Assembly: GCA_963070105.1 (NCBI GenBank)
Contig: OY718805.1
Span: forward strand, 124,001-188,000
DNA: 64,000 nucleotides
Source: Litomosoides sigmodontis
Taxonomy: Eukaryota > Nematoda > Chromadorea > Rhabditida > Onchocercidae
Direction: 5' to 3'
Within the stretch, counting starts at the first letter, position 1. Each line of letters begins with the position of its first letter. The position numbers were made by a program, and so were the translations under genes. Below the pieces are notes generated by a model. That model ran no database searches, was not told the DNA's origin, and worked only from the letters and a program-made list of their open reading frames with translations. Below are positions 1 through 12,688 of this stretch, in pieces.

Positions 1-1964
1 TGGCCAGCTTACGTGTATGTGTTGGTAGATGTTGGAATGCGTGCATCAATTCAGCATTTTCATCCCATGTGGCCTCCCACTGATCCCGCGGTTCAGTGTC
101 CCAAGCACTGGTGGGAAAATGTTCTATTTGTGAACAGTTTGTTTGAAAATCGCTGTATGCCATGGACATGGTCAGTTATCCAAATTTGATCGCTTTATTC
201 AATTCTTTTGAACCTGAAAAACAACTTATATTACCTCGTAATTTGAGGGAAAAAATAGTGAAGGAATAAAGATATTGAGGTCTCACTTTGAAACACTGTC
301 GAAGCCGCTCGGCCATATTACAGTTATTGTTAGATATGAAGATTGTTGTTCAATCTTATGCATATGAATTGACTGCTCAGAGTAGGTTTAATAAACTCCA
401 GTAACACTCCTTCCAACATCAGTAGTATCAATTCTGTGATCCCACTGACCAGCAATAAGACGACCCAGTCGGCTACTACAGCACAAACTTAATGCAATGG
501 ATAGAATCAAAAGGGGGTCATTTCACCTAACGAGCATACTGAAAGGATATAAATTGCAGTTGATTGCAGGTACATTGGTACCGAATTCATTTACTACCTC
601 TTATCACCGATATTCTTGTTATTGTTGCATAAAGTGCCGCGAATCGGGTTCGCTGTTTCGATGGTAACTATACTGTCATCTAGTTTTCTAAATATGTTTG
701 GCATGATGCACTGGAACTTTCCGCCAACTCAGTTGCTTTGGAAACAACCGGAGATCTTTAGCGCTGACTTTATTAGAGTAATTTTTAAAACTTTGTTAAA
801 TGTCTTAGACATTAAAGGAGCAATCGCAGTTGAAAAGCACGTAATTTAAAATTTTGGATTGTCTGGTGAATTTTTTTCTTCGTTAAAGGGAGGAGAGGAC
901 TGCAACTATTAAAATCAAAATTTAGAACGAATTTGATTCAAGTGTGAAAATAATCCTTGCAGCATCATGTATTGATGTACATAAAGCCACAGTACCGAAT
1001 AGGACCGTATATTGTTGGTTTACTTTTGGGATACTATTTAGTCATTGCTCAAAAGTTCGCGAAACAAGCGTGTCAGCGAAGTGTGGGATTGCAAGCACTC
1101 GGCTGGACTTTTGCTTCCATTGCTTGCTTCTGGGCCATATTTGGTTTGTATCCAGCCTTGCAGGTATATTCATCCCATTTTTCTCCCTTATTGTAGTTCA
1201 CGGATGTTAACTACAGTTCACGCAGAGAGAACACTATTCATTTAGTTGGCACAATGTGCCAAATGAATGATGGTAAGAATGCAGGAAGTTATTCACCGGT
1301 TGGGACGCTTGTTGTTTCCTGAAAAAATTGAAAGTACTTTATGTTCCTTAGGGTTGGGATTGGCGCATGTATCATCTTTTGTATGGCGGTTTCCACCGCA
1401 CAGTGTTTGCTTTGGCTATGGCTTGGCTTATTTATGCTTGTCACACCGGCAGTGGAGGCATCATCAACAGAGTGCTTAGCATGAAGTTCTTTATACCATT
1501 ATCATCACTCTGCTATTCGGTAATTACTGTAGTTTTCATTTCCTATTAAATTCATCAATTACAACCAGGTGGTACTTTGGCACCACCATAGTATCATAGA
1601 CTGTTATATAGCCATAATAATTAATTTTCACTAAGATAGTTGTACAAACGAAGCTATGGTGGAGCTATTCATCCCTGTGTCTATTCACATATTTCAGGTG
1701 TATTTGGTACACATGGTATTAGTAGTATTCACATATCTGTTGGTACCATTTCCTATTGTTTATACAACGAAATGGCAAATTTTTGGGCATTGTGTGGTAC
1801 AACTTGTGTTATCCTACTTTTTTGGTATCATTTGCGCATTACTTGCTGAATTACCAGCATTGAATTTAGAAAGGATCATTTTCCAAAATAGTCACAAGAA
1901 TGCTGCAGTGCAACTGGCTGGGGATTACGGGCTGCAACAATTGAAAACTGCCAATATCGGATGA
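1..1964 (+). CDS. Acyltransferase-3 (NRF-6-like) membrane protein, 5' end missing
   Basis: This is the C-terminal part (337 residues) of a multi-pass membrane acyltransferase of the acyltransferase-3 family, the group that includes nematode NRF-6. The window starts inside the gene. Exons are 1..170, 570..777, 963..1163, 1352..1519 and 1698..1964, and their phases join cleanly. The translation shows the family landmarks in order: HWWENVLFVN and CMPWTWYIGTEF near the luminal loop, YRIGPYIVGLLLGYYL, GLYPALQGWDWRMYHLLYGG, a WLIYACHTGSGG helix, PLSSLCYSVYLVHM and a final hydrophobic segment. At least six hydrophobic stretches look like membrane helices. Members are thought to move acyl groups onto lipids or small molecules; the substrate cannot be read here. 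AATAAA signals follow at 2061 and 2125. Confidence 0.85.
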
Positions 1965-3478
1965 AATTTGATCTTTCGACGGTCTTTGTATATAAATTAT
2001 TAGAAACGAATTTAAAGTAAGGCATTGACAAATTTTTCAAGTTTAGAGTGCGTAATTAAAAATAAAATAATTCAGAATGTATAGAAGGATTCACTGGTGG
2101 TTTATGTTTTACGCACCGTAAAGGAATAAACAACTAAAAGTCTGTATTGACTTTACTAGGTCTTGAAAATGATAATTTCCAGCAAATGTCTTCCCATAAT
2201 TAATCGTAACATATTACATCAATCAGGATCAAGATTACAGTGGATATATTTATTAATACAACAGTCATTATATTGTAAATTAGTGCTCTATCATAATCTT
2301 TTGCCACTGTAACTTTTGTCAGATGATTTATGTTAACTTTAAATGAATTATTTTAGAACTGTCGATTTGCAATTAAATGGCACGTTGCAGTTACTTTTTT
2401 TTTGGAGCTAATAGCTACCAAGTATTAATGGTTTTGTTAATTCAGCTAAATTTCTAAGTTTTTATCAGAATTTTGTACTCATATAAAAATGCATCTGTAA
2501 ACAAACATGCCATTGGATATACCTTCATAGGGCAACTTCAGTAAATGCAACCTCTCAACAATTCAACGTATCAGCTTCTCTCCACGTCACATACGTTTGG
2601 TGACCAACTGGAACAAGTCTGTTTGTAAGCATCAATTAGTTAATTGTCGATTCAAAATCCGGTCATAAGGTCCTCTAGTATGATTGACACACTACCATCA
2701 CAAAATTAAAGGCCTAAGAACTTAGCCCAACCTCCAGAAATAATTGCGTAGAACACAGTTGTGGTTGTCACATCGTACGTACAGTTTGTCACAAGAAGTT
2801 CCATAAGAAAAAGGAACATAAACTTAACGACTAAATCTCCAAAAAACCTGAGAGATACAATGAGGCCGATGCAACTGTAACAAGAAGCATTCTTTATCTA
2901 GCCATATTGTGGAATTTGGCTTTTGGGCTTAAATTTAATCAAGTCTGCGCATAAATGAAAGAAGACGGAGTCAGAACAGCATCACATTGTTTCACTTTTA
3001 TGGAAATTTGAAATGCCATGTTCAGAACGGGTTTTAATAATTACTTTTTTAATACTAGAAAATTATGAATTGACGTCATAGAATATCACCGTCGGCATTT
3101 GTACATAAGCATAGTGTCATATAATCAATACAAATGAAAGTGTCGCGTAAATCGTTTAAGATCCTCTGAAATAAGCATAAGCTACGTAGCACAACACTAG
3201 TATTTGTAGAGAACACTCTGGTAGTAATGACGAAAGAAAATCGTAGTAACCTGGACTGATGTAACTTTAATTGAACAACTACCAAAACGCAATTTTCCTG
3301 TGTCATCGTATAAACTTTTCGAAAAGAAGAGACACGTCTTTTAGTTCAGTTTACCAATAAAAAGTAGTAAAGATACCAAAAAAGCTCCTGCATTAAACGC
3401 TGTACGTCCGGAAACTACGCGTTTTTGGGAGCTATATAAAGAAAAAGAATAGTACTGCAGTAGCAACTCAACAATGCT
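1965..3478. other. Intergenic, 3' ends of two converging genes
   Basis: AT-rich sequence between the acyltransferase stop and the CDC37 stop. It holds polyadenylation-like AATAAA motifs near 2061 and 2125. No exon-like segment with splice sites and sensible protein was found on either strand. Confidence 0.6.
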
Positions 3479-5247
3479 TCAAGAGTCTTGGTTTTTATTG
3501 ACGCTTTCTTCCTTAGCTGAATTCGCATCGGGGATCCACAAACCACTATCAATACACCGCTGCAAATGATATGTAAATACTTCACGATCCATTTTCTCGG
3601 CAACCTCCTGCAGGCGTGACACTTCCTGACTGTCAAAAGCAACTCTCATGTCCTGAAAAAATACGAAAAGACACACACATGAAAACAACTTACTCTCGAT
3701 ACCTACGATCCACCTTCCCCGCAACTTTCTGAACCGCGTTGTTAATACAAAATTAACAAAAAAAATCTGTTTTTTCACAATAAACACCTTAGGCAAACTT
3801 TCATACACTTCTTGAGGATCCAAACCACCAGGTGACGCAGCAATACGTTTTGCTTTTTCTTCCGCTTCATATTCCGCGATTGCCGCGTCACGCTTGTCTT
3901 TGCCTCTCTTACGAAGCCTGTCGCAAAAGGCATCAACTTCCTGTCGAAACATTTTCGCATATGAGGGGTCGGCAGCACGGAACCTGTATATCAATATTAC
4001 TACGTCTACATGAAAATTCTGGCTGAGATTAAAACATTATCTTCGAATTTCCTCTTTGCAATAGTATTGATGTCTGCTAAAAATTTTAAATAAATCTCTG
4101 TTTGTTGCAGGAAAATGATATGAGTAAACACGTGGAAAATATGGTAATGTAAATTCACTTTTTGAAGAAGTTTTTGATGACATTTGTGTTCGTTGCAAGT
4201 GCATGAAGATTTTTCGATAACTCTAGCAAATACTGGATAATGATACACTGTTCCGCCATAACACACATCTTTTTGTCCTAAATCATGTAACATTAGAACA
4301 GGATACAGATGCTAAAGTTAAAGATTGACGAAGCGTAAATGGACGGTCCTTATGAAAAGATATGCTTTTCACCTCGAATTCCATCGCATGATTAAGAGCT
4401 TGAATAGTAAGCCAGCTGGCAGTGAAATCTGATGCCAAATGAGGATGTTCTAACAAATACTTCTCGGATTCATCTAAACCATGCACCGCGCCAAACACTT
4501 TCAGTAACTCTTCGTTTTTCGTGAAAAAATCAGACTACAAAATAATTTGCTAAAATGAGAAAGTAAAAAATGTGAAAGAAGGGCTGGAAGATAAGGAAAT
4601 GAAATGAATGTGCATCCTATATGTTTACAGAAGCAATGTTAAGTAACAAACCATGCGCTTGCTTTCTTCTTCCTCCGATAATTTCGGTGGTTCGGATTTC
4701 TTGTCCGTTATTTTATTAATGCGCTGAAAAGCAAAACATGATTTGAATGGAATTGAAGCAATAAGATATGAAGAGAGAATGAAATGAAAGAGCAGACTGG
4801 TAAGGACCGATTTACTGAAGGCTTCATGACCAATTGTGTCAACATTCCATGGTTCGTTTTTTTCCTTTTCATCCAGTTCTTTCTCCTTCTTCTGATATTC
4901 TTCTTCCTGCTTTTTAACTTCCTCAATCTCGAGTTCCAATTTAATCCTTTCCTTATCGTCCAATTCACTGTTCTTTAGCTTTTCTTGTACTTCCTGGAAA
5001 CTGTGGAAACTATTTAAGAGAAGATGAAAAATGAGAAAAAAAAGTCCTCACAGCTAACCAATATTCGTTTCTCCACAATTGACTTCCCTTCCATTAACTT
5101 CTCTTTTTCCTGCTTACGCTCAGCCATACGTTCCAAACGTGCTTGATGTCGCCATCGGAAGAGTGAAGGTGTATCGATATTCGGATGTGTGTCATCCTCG
5201 TCATCGGACACTTCGATCGTTTTCCACTTTGAATAGTCCAACGGCAT
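3479..5247 (-). CDS. CDC37: Hsp90 co-chaperone Cdc37
   Basis: This gene encodes Cdc37, the cytosolic co-chaperone that loads protein kinases onto Hsp90. The seven exons in transcription order are 5059..5247, 4808..4993, 4652..4723, 4373..4534, 4159..4277, 3788..3983 and 3479..3652, giving 365 residues, close to the animal family length. The N-terminus shows the kinase-binding signature: [20 protein letters not shown], then [15 protein letters not shown] charged coiled coil follows and ends at [16 protein letters not shown]. The Hsp90-binding middle domain contains [20 protein letters not shown] and [19 protein letters not shown]. The C-terminus has [14 protein letters not shown] and [15 protein letters not shown]. 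The Ser of the conserved VSDDEDD (a casein kinase 2 site in homologs) is present. The start is the ATG at 5247, just after a GGAAG that could be a trans-splice acceptor. The donor at 4807 (GTCCTT) is weak. Confidence 0.95.
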
Positions 5248-7183
5248 CCCTTCCAAATAAAGTGATCATTAATTGGTACTTATTAACCTCGGGAGAGGCG
5301 CAGAAAAAATGCAAATAAAGGAAACGGAAGGAGGGAAGCGCACAGCGACCAGGATGGGACGTTAACGTCCAAGCGTTAAACCACGCAAGCATGCAATCAT
5401 CAAAAGTACAACTGCCTTCGCGGCCGGTTCATGGATGTGTTGCGAAGCTTTTGAAATGTTTTCCACACACAGGAATTGCAGCGCAATTGTGAGAAGTGCG
5501 AGTTTGGTTGAAATGCTGCGCCCGTCGCTGTCGACTGCTTGAGATTAGCGCTGCTTGTAATTCGCTGTTTGAAAAGGTGGTGTGTTCTGTAGACTAGGTA
5601 AGGTAAGCGTTGTGGAGGACGGGACTTATGTTGTTGGCTGTTACTCCTACTCCGGACAACGTCACTGGAGCAGTTTCCTCCGTATGTTCGTAATTGTGAG
5701 GCGATTCCTCCCTCACCGCCACCCCGTGTTGGATGCGGTCATCCAGGATGGTAGGTGGCACGTCCATCAAGAGAGCAAGGACACACATTAACTTAACTTG
5801 TGCGGCGGAAGCAGGGGATCGGGAAAGCAGATGGAGAAATTGGCCGAACAGTTTCAGGGAATATCCGAGAGCAACCTTGATGAGTGAAGTAAGCCTTGGA
5901 AGAAAACCACCGTTCGCCGAGCTGTCTGAGAGATTACATAGCGCAGACGCAGACCGTCCGGCACAACTAAATGCCAATTTATGAAGCGATGTGTGAAACC
6001 ATCGACATTACGGCAGTGGGCGAGGGGTGCGTATTCTCTCTCCCTCACCAGCACACACAAAGGAGTGTGCGTGACCCCATGTCGTTAAGTGATGCACTTT
6101 ATTTTATGAAGCGTAACTTTAAAAATAGAATAATGACCGTTTAATATTTGGGATGGGTAGGATATGTCCTAGAAATGCTCGCTTATCAGTGCATAGAAGC
6201 GGCAAAAAACTAATCAATTTTTCATTATTTCTCAAACGTTGATAATTTGCGCGATGATAATTTCGACTAATACTGATAGATAAATTCAGAACAAATTTAT
6301 TGCTGCTAGCTGAAAAAATATTTGACGAACAATTTTCTCGTGCCTTATAACTAGACGGTATGACGCACTTAATTGCGCAAGATTCCTGGCTTGTCGGCTA
6401 CTATTAACTGCACTATTCTACCGATTGTTAGCTAATTCCTGTAGCTAAATATCGTCAAAATAAAATAAGATCAAATGATTCATGGCCAGTTTTGCATTCA
6501 TAAAAGAAAATTGTTTGCATAATTTTAGTTGGCCAGAATGGAGCGGAGGGAGGACTGTATTCGATGATTTGGATGGAACAAAAGAAGCAGTCGCGGCAAC
6601 GCATTTATCAGACTGATAGCGAAATTAAAACCGCTCCTCTAATTTCTATATTTGTGTAAAATATTTTTGTATTTCATTGTAAGGTCCAAATTTTTTATAA
6701 AATTACAAGGATTTCAGATCCAAATTTCTTAATCTTGTCTCTGTTGTACGAAGACTACTAACATTTTTCCCTGGGCCAGTTGGAATTGCAGAAGGGCTAA
6801 AAGAACATTATAACAACTTTGGTGGTAGTGACAGTGAAAAAGAACTACCGCAAAGAAAACAGCTTTCCGGATTACACAATCAGGAAAACTGGGAATCTAA
6901 GAAGACTGGGATCTAAATCGGTTCCTCATAAAACAAGTGGGACTAAATGAACGAAGGATTTATTTGCTAACGGAACGGAAGAAACTTAACTGGAAATAAG
7001 ATGAAAGGCAGTTCCAAAACATGATGTAAAAAGATAGAACCCACAAGTGCCTGCGATTTAATCAATGCAGGCTAGTCGTGTTTGTTTTTCAGAAACATTT
7101 CATTGTATTAGTTTATCTTGTGCTTTCTTTCCCTTAATCGAAAGCCGTTTTTTGTTAGGCTTTACAAGAAAATTAAACAAAAT
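5248..7183. other. Intergenic between CDC37 and REXO2
   Basis: This stretch of 1.9 kb has no convincing gene. The part at 5400-6060 is less AT-rich and holds overlapping open frames up to 127 codons on both strands, but none has recognisable protein features or paired splice sites. It probably includes the upstream control region of CDC37. The rest is AT-rich. Confidence 0.5.
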
Positions 7184-8170
7184 TTATATATGCGGAACAA
7201 AAATATTCTTTTTGTACCAACTCAGTTCTTGAATACTCTCATAAATATCACCAAGTGCTCGATGGGTACTTTCTTTTGGCGGCTTCCTTGCATATATGTC
7301 CGGGTACCATCGTTTTACCAACTGAAATACGCCGATCGTATAGATCGTCTATTAACAACTGATGAAAAACATTAACTAATCTGAACAAAGCAAATTTCTC
7401 AACTTCAGAAAAAACAAAACTACCTCTTTTATACTGGACACATCGATGTTTCGGTAGTGCAAATGCTTTTCAAATGTAGGCATATATTTTTGTAGAAAAA
7501 TTCGATCAGAACCAACAGAATTACCACCAAGAGGACAAGTACCAGGATCAGTGTGACGCCTGACATATGCTAATGCCTGCAAACTTTTCCTTTCATTCAG
7601 AATATACTATCAACATATAATGCAAGCCGTTCTCCCGGATTTACAATTTAGCCCCTCTCTCTGTTCCGTTTCGTACTCAAAGTAACTTATGAAAGAAACA
7701 AACATGACTACCTCATTCTCAGCTTGTTGCATAGTTATTTTACTAGATCGTATTTCTTGAAGAAGGCCATTTGATGTGAATGTCGCTTTGCACCAGCTAT
7801 CCATTCCTTCGAGAACATCTTTCGGTTGTGATATGATCAAATTAACACCTTCCTCTACGACCTGGCAAACTCATATTTGTCAACAATTGAAAATAAACTT
7901 TTAAATAATATCAATCCTGAATAAGATACAAAGTGACTGAGATGCTGAATGCTTATTTTAAAACGAACGAATGAAACACTAGAGATCTTTTCCGGAAATC
8001 AGTCATCAATTTCAGATCTTCAACTTTGATTTCAGAAAGAGGAGCGGTACCGTCAAATCAGCTTCAGTGACAACACAAGCAATCTCAACGATTGTTTTAC
8101 TGCTGACATCCAGTCCTGTCATTTCGCAATCCAACCAAACGATACGTTGACTTCGACTAACTTCCCCCAT
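7184..8170 (-). CDS. REXO2: Oligoribonuclease (small RNA 3'-5' exonuclease)
   Basis: This is oligoribonuclease, the DEDDh exonuclease that degrades 2-5-nucleotide RNAs; animal homologs act in mitochondria and cytosol. The four exons are 8051..8170, 7712..7861, 7424..7576 and 7184..7321, all with matching phases, giving 186 residues. Catalytic landmarks are all present: WLDCEMTGLD (first Asp and Glu), CPLGGNSVGSDRIFLQKYM (middle Asp), HLHYRNIDVSSIKELVKRWY and THRALGDIYESI (His and last Asp). The ATG at 8170 gives the minimal enzyme. The frame stays open upstream to a splice acceptor at 8240 and reads as a basic, hydrophobic segment without an ATG, so an upstream exon could add a mitochondrial presequence; alternatively the acceptor is for trans-splicing. 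Confidence 0.94.
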
Positions 8171-9102
8171 AGCAGTAATGCTTTTATTTAACAGACGATG
8201 GAAAATACCAACAAACGCCGTCTTGATAAAGATGTTAGCCTATAAATTAAAGAAAGAACGGAAGTGTTCCTAGAAATACGTTTGAAGCTGACATAGGAAC
8301 ACGCAGTTCTACTGCTGTTTTCCAAATATCATCAACCCAGTCGTCATTTGTATTATCCTATTTTGACCGATGTCTGTAAGCAGAGCATAATATCGACCAC
8401 TGACAGATATGGAGGACAGCCCAGACATGAAATATGATATGATTGAATGCTTTTATAGAAAGAACACTACATCAAAACTGCACTTTACAGTTTTACATAG
8501 TTCTAGCTATCAATACTGTACCGACTACACTTTCCTTTATTTCTTCTTTTTGCAATGTTTTCTTGACTAATTATGCCAACTTGGTCAGCATTATTCCTAA
8601 ATTTTATATTTTTAAAAAGCAGCTGATAGAAAAAGTAATCAGGTAGTCCATGTCTTGTCCAAAACAATACACAGAGTGTAATAAATCTCATACAAATATA
8701 ATTTTAAGAAGCAATCACATGATAAAGAATATGCCAGTGAAAACAGTGCAACAATTTAAAGACAAGGAAAATAAATACACCCATGAAAGTAACAAAAAAT
8801 GAAAACAAAAGACCTTTCTTTACTGGACATAGATTGACCACAGAGGACTGCGTGCAACAACATCTAGGCACAATTTTACAACAAAAAAGCTAAGAAAATT
8901 GTTTCTTTAAACAAACGAAAATAAGGAATAATTTTCAGAAGAGAAAAAGAGAAATGAACTTTTGTTTCTAATGTAATCCAAAATTGCAATAATTTGAGCT
9001 CTTTGTAAGGACAACTTTGAAAAGAACCAGTAGCCTATTAACGATACCAATAAATTAGACATTCTCATTCAACATTTGCATTTTGCATTACTAATGACAT
9101 CG
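8171..9102. other. Intergenic between REXO2 and the MADF gene
   Basis: AT-rich spacer. The first 69 bases upstream of the REXO2 ATG may be transcribed (acceptor at 8240). Nothing else recognisable was found on either strand. Confidence 0.5.
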
Positions 9103-11136
9103 CTATTTAGAATCAAACTGTATCTGCTGTGACAACCTAGAATTGTCAAGCCAATTCTGAATTTGAGCCTTCGCAATCGCCCGAGCATGCTCCGGAAGTG
9201 CAAGCATATCAGCTGTTACACTTAATGCAAACGCTTTGTCACCATCAACGGCATTCATATCGCGTTGCTGCAGCGATAAACTTTTTGTGACCATTGCCGT
9301 TCGCTCTACTTCTCTCTGATTACCTTAAAGTCACTTTAAACATTCTAATGAAACATATCTTTTTATATCACCAGGTTCTCTCACCCATTAGTTCATATCA
9401 TTACCATTTTGCAGATTATTTTACAGGTATCTCCTAAGCTAAAGCCCACACTATACAACCAAATGATCAATGTTCAACTTACCCAATGCTTTGCTTTTAA
9501 CAAACACAATTTATCAAAATTTCACCTTGCATTGTTTTAACAGTAGTCATTCCTCCAGGTAATAATACAGCAGAATATGGTGACTGGTTTTGTGAGATAC
9601 TGTGTTGAGCGTGCGATCCATCTATTAAATCGTCCAAAAAACCATCCTCGGACAATTCCTCACTATCGTGTTTTCGCTTAATACTTTTTGAGTAATGTCT
9701 AAAAAATTTTGGTTGGCTGTCAATGCATTGTTGGCCAAAGTATTTCTTTAATCTAATTTATTGTATAAGTGAATTCTTTTATTTTTTTAACCTGTTGTTT
9801 CATTAATAAATGATTTCAAACAATTTCTTGACAGAAAGCACCTGCCCGGAAAAGAATTAAATTGCTTTACAAATGAAAGCCTAACTTACGTGGCTCGATC
9901 ATCTAGAAAAGGATCTATCCACATCATTTGAGGAAACAAATCCCACTGTGACTCTTCCACTTCACCGCCGTTTACACTTGACATCCGTATCTTTCGTTTC
10001 TCTCTCACATAGCGATCGCGCACTTTTTTCCACTGTTTATAAATAGAATTGATGTCCCCTAGAAAAGGCTCAATTCACCACTATTACATTGAAACTTTGC
10101 AATAATATTGAAAATGCAACTATAATGCAAGAAACGGAAAAGAATCATTGGAACCTGGAAAATCTAAGTTTTTGATAATTTCAGCCCATGCTTGATTTCG
10201 ACATTCAGAATGCCTGTATTTTGGATCTCTTATATCATATAAACACGGATGTTGCTGCACCTCTTGGATCAGTGATAGTGAGAAGGTCGGATCATTGATT
10301 ACGATATGATGCGGAGTCTGGAATTTGTGAATAACCCATTTCAAATAGTCTACGTACTAACTTTCAATTTAAATCCGCCCCGTCATTTTCTTTCCACTGT
10401 TAAACCAATAACACGAACCCCTCCGGGTGAAAGCATAACTCCCTTGCCGTCTTTAGCACGGGCAAACTGTTGCTGCTGTCGGTCAATCATATGTGGATCC
10501 AAAAAAGTCAAATGCTTAAAGTACTGCCATCCAGTATGTTCCGCACCGTACTTTAACTTCTTCTTTTCCTTGCCATATTTGTCACGCAGTTGCTTCCAAC
10601 GATTATATAATGTGCGTGCGTCACCTCAAAAATCAACTCACAACATATATCGATCAGGTTCATTTTCAAGAATTCAAAATACAATAACAGGACAATACAT
10701 GCATATGTTAATCACAGTTTTGCATTATTAATCATATTATGCGGCAGAAACACAGCTCGTGCACATCTCTGTAGTGACATTTGTAAGAAAAATAAGTGAT
10801 TCAAGTGATAAAATTGGAACAGCGTAAACAAACAATACCATCAAATTGCAATATTTGTACAAGTCGATTCCATACTTTAATTTTATGATCTGCTGAGCGA
10901 TATAAGCGATCTTTGGCATCATAGAGACACCGACTACTACGAACAGCTTCAATAAGACGCAAGTTGAAGGAACATGGCTCTGGCTCTTCCATCGAATGAC
11001 TTAACACTCTCCTGAATCAGAACAGTCTTTTTGCCTAGCTAGCTGGGACGCTAGACTATAAAGGTGTAACTTACAAAGACAAATCCGCCTCGCTCTCCTG
11101 CTCGTACACTGGCGACGGAGACTGACCACTCTCCAT
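9103..11136 (-). CDS. MADF-MADF-BESS domain transcriptional regulator
   Basis: This nuclear protein of about 386 residues has two MADF DNA-binding domains (Myb-related) and a C-terminal BESS-like interaction motif. The exons are 11075..11136, 10839..11011, about 10413..10624, 10155..10317, 9890..10058, 9526..9698 and 9103..9311. The first MADF shows FNLRLIEAVRSSRCLYDAKD, then GDARTLYNRWKQLRDKYGKE and GWQYFKHLTFLDPHM. The second repeats the plan with FSLSLIQEVQQHPCLYDIRD, then GDINSIYKQWKKVRDRYVRE and SQWDLFPQMMWIDPFLDDR. In both domains an intron falls before the GD(A/I)NS-type helix, which suggests an internal duplication. The tail has SVTADMLALPEHARAIAKAQ, like a BESS motif. The donor of exon 3 is uncertain: 10413 and 10419 both keep the frame. 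The acceptor of the last exon (9312) is also weak. Target genes cannot be inferred. Confidence 0.88.
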
Positions 11137-11327
11137 GTATCAATTCACCATGCAGTAATCACCCAGCACCAATACCACATCCACTTCATTTCATTTGTTT
11201 TCAAAAAGCTTAATTTCACGCGGCCGCTCGACGACAACAGCTAGTCGGGCAACGAACTCGCTCTCGTTGTAGTGTTGAAAGTGTGGTTGCAAGGTTGGTT
11301 GGCTATGACTGGTTTGATAGAGGTAAG
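11137..11327. promoter_or_regulatory. Shared head-to-head promoter region
   Basis: Only 191 bases separate the ATG of the MADF gene (minus) from the ATG of the bL20m gene (plus). Both promoters must lie in this segment or overlap the first exons. It contains GC-rich blocks around 11219-11260. A splice-acceptor-like TTTGATAG lies 8 bases before the bL20m ATG and could be a trans-splice site. Confidence 0.5.
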
Positions 11328-12207
11328 ATGAAGTTAAGTAGCATCACTTCATTGCGTCGCATCATTAATAGCCCATACCATCCATTCTACGTCAAAAGCA
11401 AACCAGACGTGTGGCAGAAACGTGAACAACTAAGGAGATTTGTTGCTGTATGTTTTGCATTCAAAATTTTTTTTGCTCTTTTGTATCTGGTTGTGATACT
11501 AAATGCATAGTTTTGAACTTAGTGGCAGTAGACATGATGCTTTATATTTCAGTGGCAGTATGGTTTCCAACGAACTACAGTGCGAAGGGGTTTACGGAAA
11601 TTGAATAAGCTCTATACATATATGAATATGCAAAATGAAGATGCTCCGAGATTGGAAAAATTTGTAAGCCTTTTTCAAAAACAAGCAGGCACTGATATTC
11701 TGCTCTGCATTTTCTTTTTTGCATACCTGTATTGCTTTTCCTAAATAATGAACATTGCAGTATGCAGAAGAAAGAGTGAAAGCAGCTCTCGCTGAGTATC
11801 ACTTCGATTATGCACCTTTTCGGAATATGCTTGCAAAAGCACACGTCCTATTAGACAATGTCGTAGTCTCGCAGCTTGCAGTATACGAACCGGAATCCTT
11901 CAAGGTCATATTGCTATCTCTTGCGCAACAGTTTTGATAAATGTGAATGGCGGCTACTTTAGGTACGTTATGACAAATCTTTTCTAAATTACTATGGCAA
12001 ATAACACAGTTTCAGAGTTTAGTTATGTTGACCAAGCAAATGGCACTGGAAGATGGACGCTCGGTGATCACCGACGAGGAGCAAAGGAATGTGCATACTG
12101 ATGAATCATTATTTGGTACCCCATTCGAACACTCTAAAGTGTTTCCTCGAGGAGCTGCAGAGAATCATCAGAAACCTCCAAGACCGCTCAAAATTACTGA
12201 GTACTGA
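11328..12207 (+). CDS. MRPL20: Mitochondrial ribosomal protein bL20m
   Basis: This is the mitochondrial large-subunit ribosomal protein bL20m, an rRNA-binding protein needed early in large-subunit assembly. The four exons are 11328..11447, 11553..11663, 11761..11904 and 12016..12207, all joined in phase, for 188 residues. The recognisable core reads AALAEYHFDYAPFRNMLAKA, then LLDNVVVSQLAVYEPESFKS LVMLTKQMALEDG; the LAVYEPESFKSL stretch is the family hallmark. The basic N-terminus, with several Arg and Lys and few acidic residues, fits import into mitochondria. The C-terminal 40 residues are specific to this lineage. The start chosen is the first ATG in the only frame that fits exon 2. Confidence 0.9.
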
Positions 12208-12688
12208 GTGCATCTTTAATTGCTTGACCTTCTATCCCGGTTATTCACATTTTTAACTGTTATAAAATGATATTCTTAATATAGCTTATCACTTACTCGA
12301 CTGGTGACATACCTCCGTCATTGTTGTTGAATAACAGTTCCAGGTTAAGTTTTGTTATCTGTGTAAGTGGGATATCATTTTTACTTCATTTCATATCATA
12401 ATGAGAAAATAGCACAAATTTACCATACAACTAAATAGACAGTGCAGAAAAACACAATAAAGCTACATGAATCAAAAAGCAACGAACTTCATTATGCATA
12501 AGTAAAAAAAAGTAAGATAAAATGTGACTCCCACATTTTTCCTTAATTTTATATTTATAATGATGGCCCAAAACTATACCATAAAATTGTATTTCGGGAT
12601 AACAGTCATGATTGGCTTATTGAAAGAATCAATTTAGTTTCCTCGAATGAACCTGCTTAAGCGATCTGGATTCTGGTTAAATACTAAA
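12208..12688. other. Intergenic between bL20m and WDR33 3' ends
   Basis: An AT-rich spacer between two converging genes. It includes a polyadenylation-like AATAAA near 12457. No coding signal was seen. Confidence 0.6.

Noticed and set aside
5594..5977. 127-codon minus-strand frame upstream of CDC37
   Set aside because: Overlaps open frames on the other strand, no recognisable motif and no splice continuity with CDC37.
7118..7375. Plus-strand open frame of 85 codons over the end of REXO2
   Set aside because: It is the antisense shadow of the last REXO2 exon (7184-7321), whose minus-strand translation matches the family exactly.
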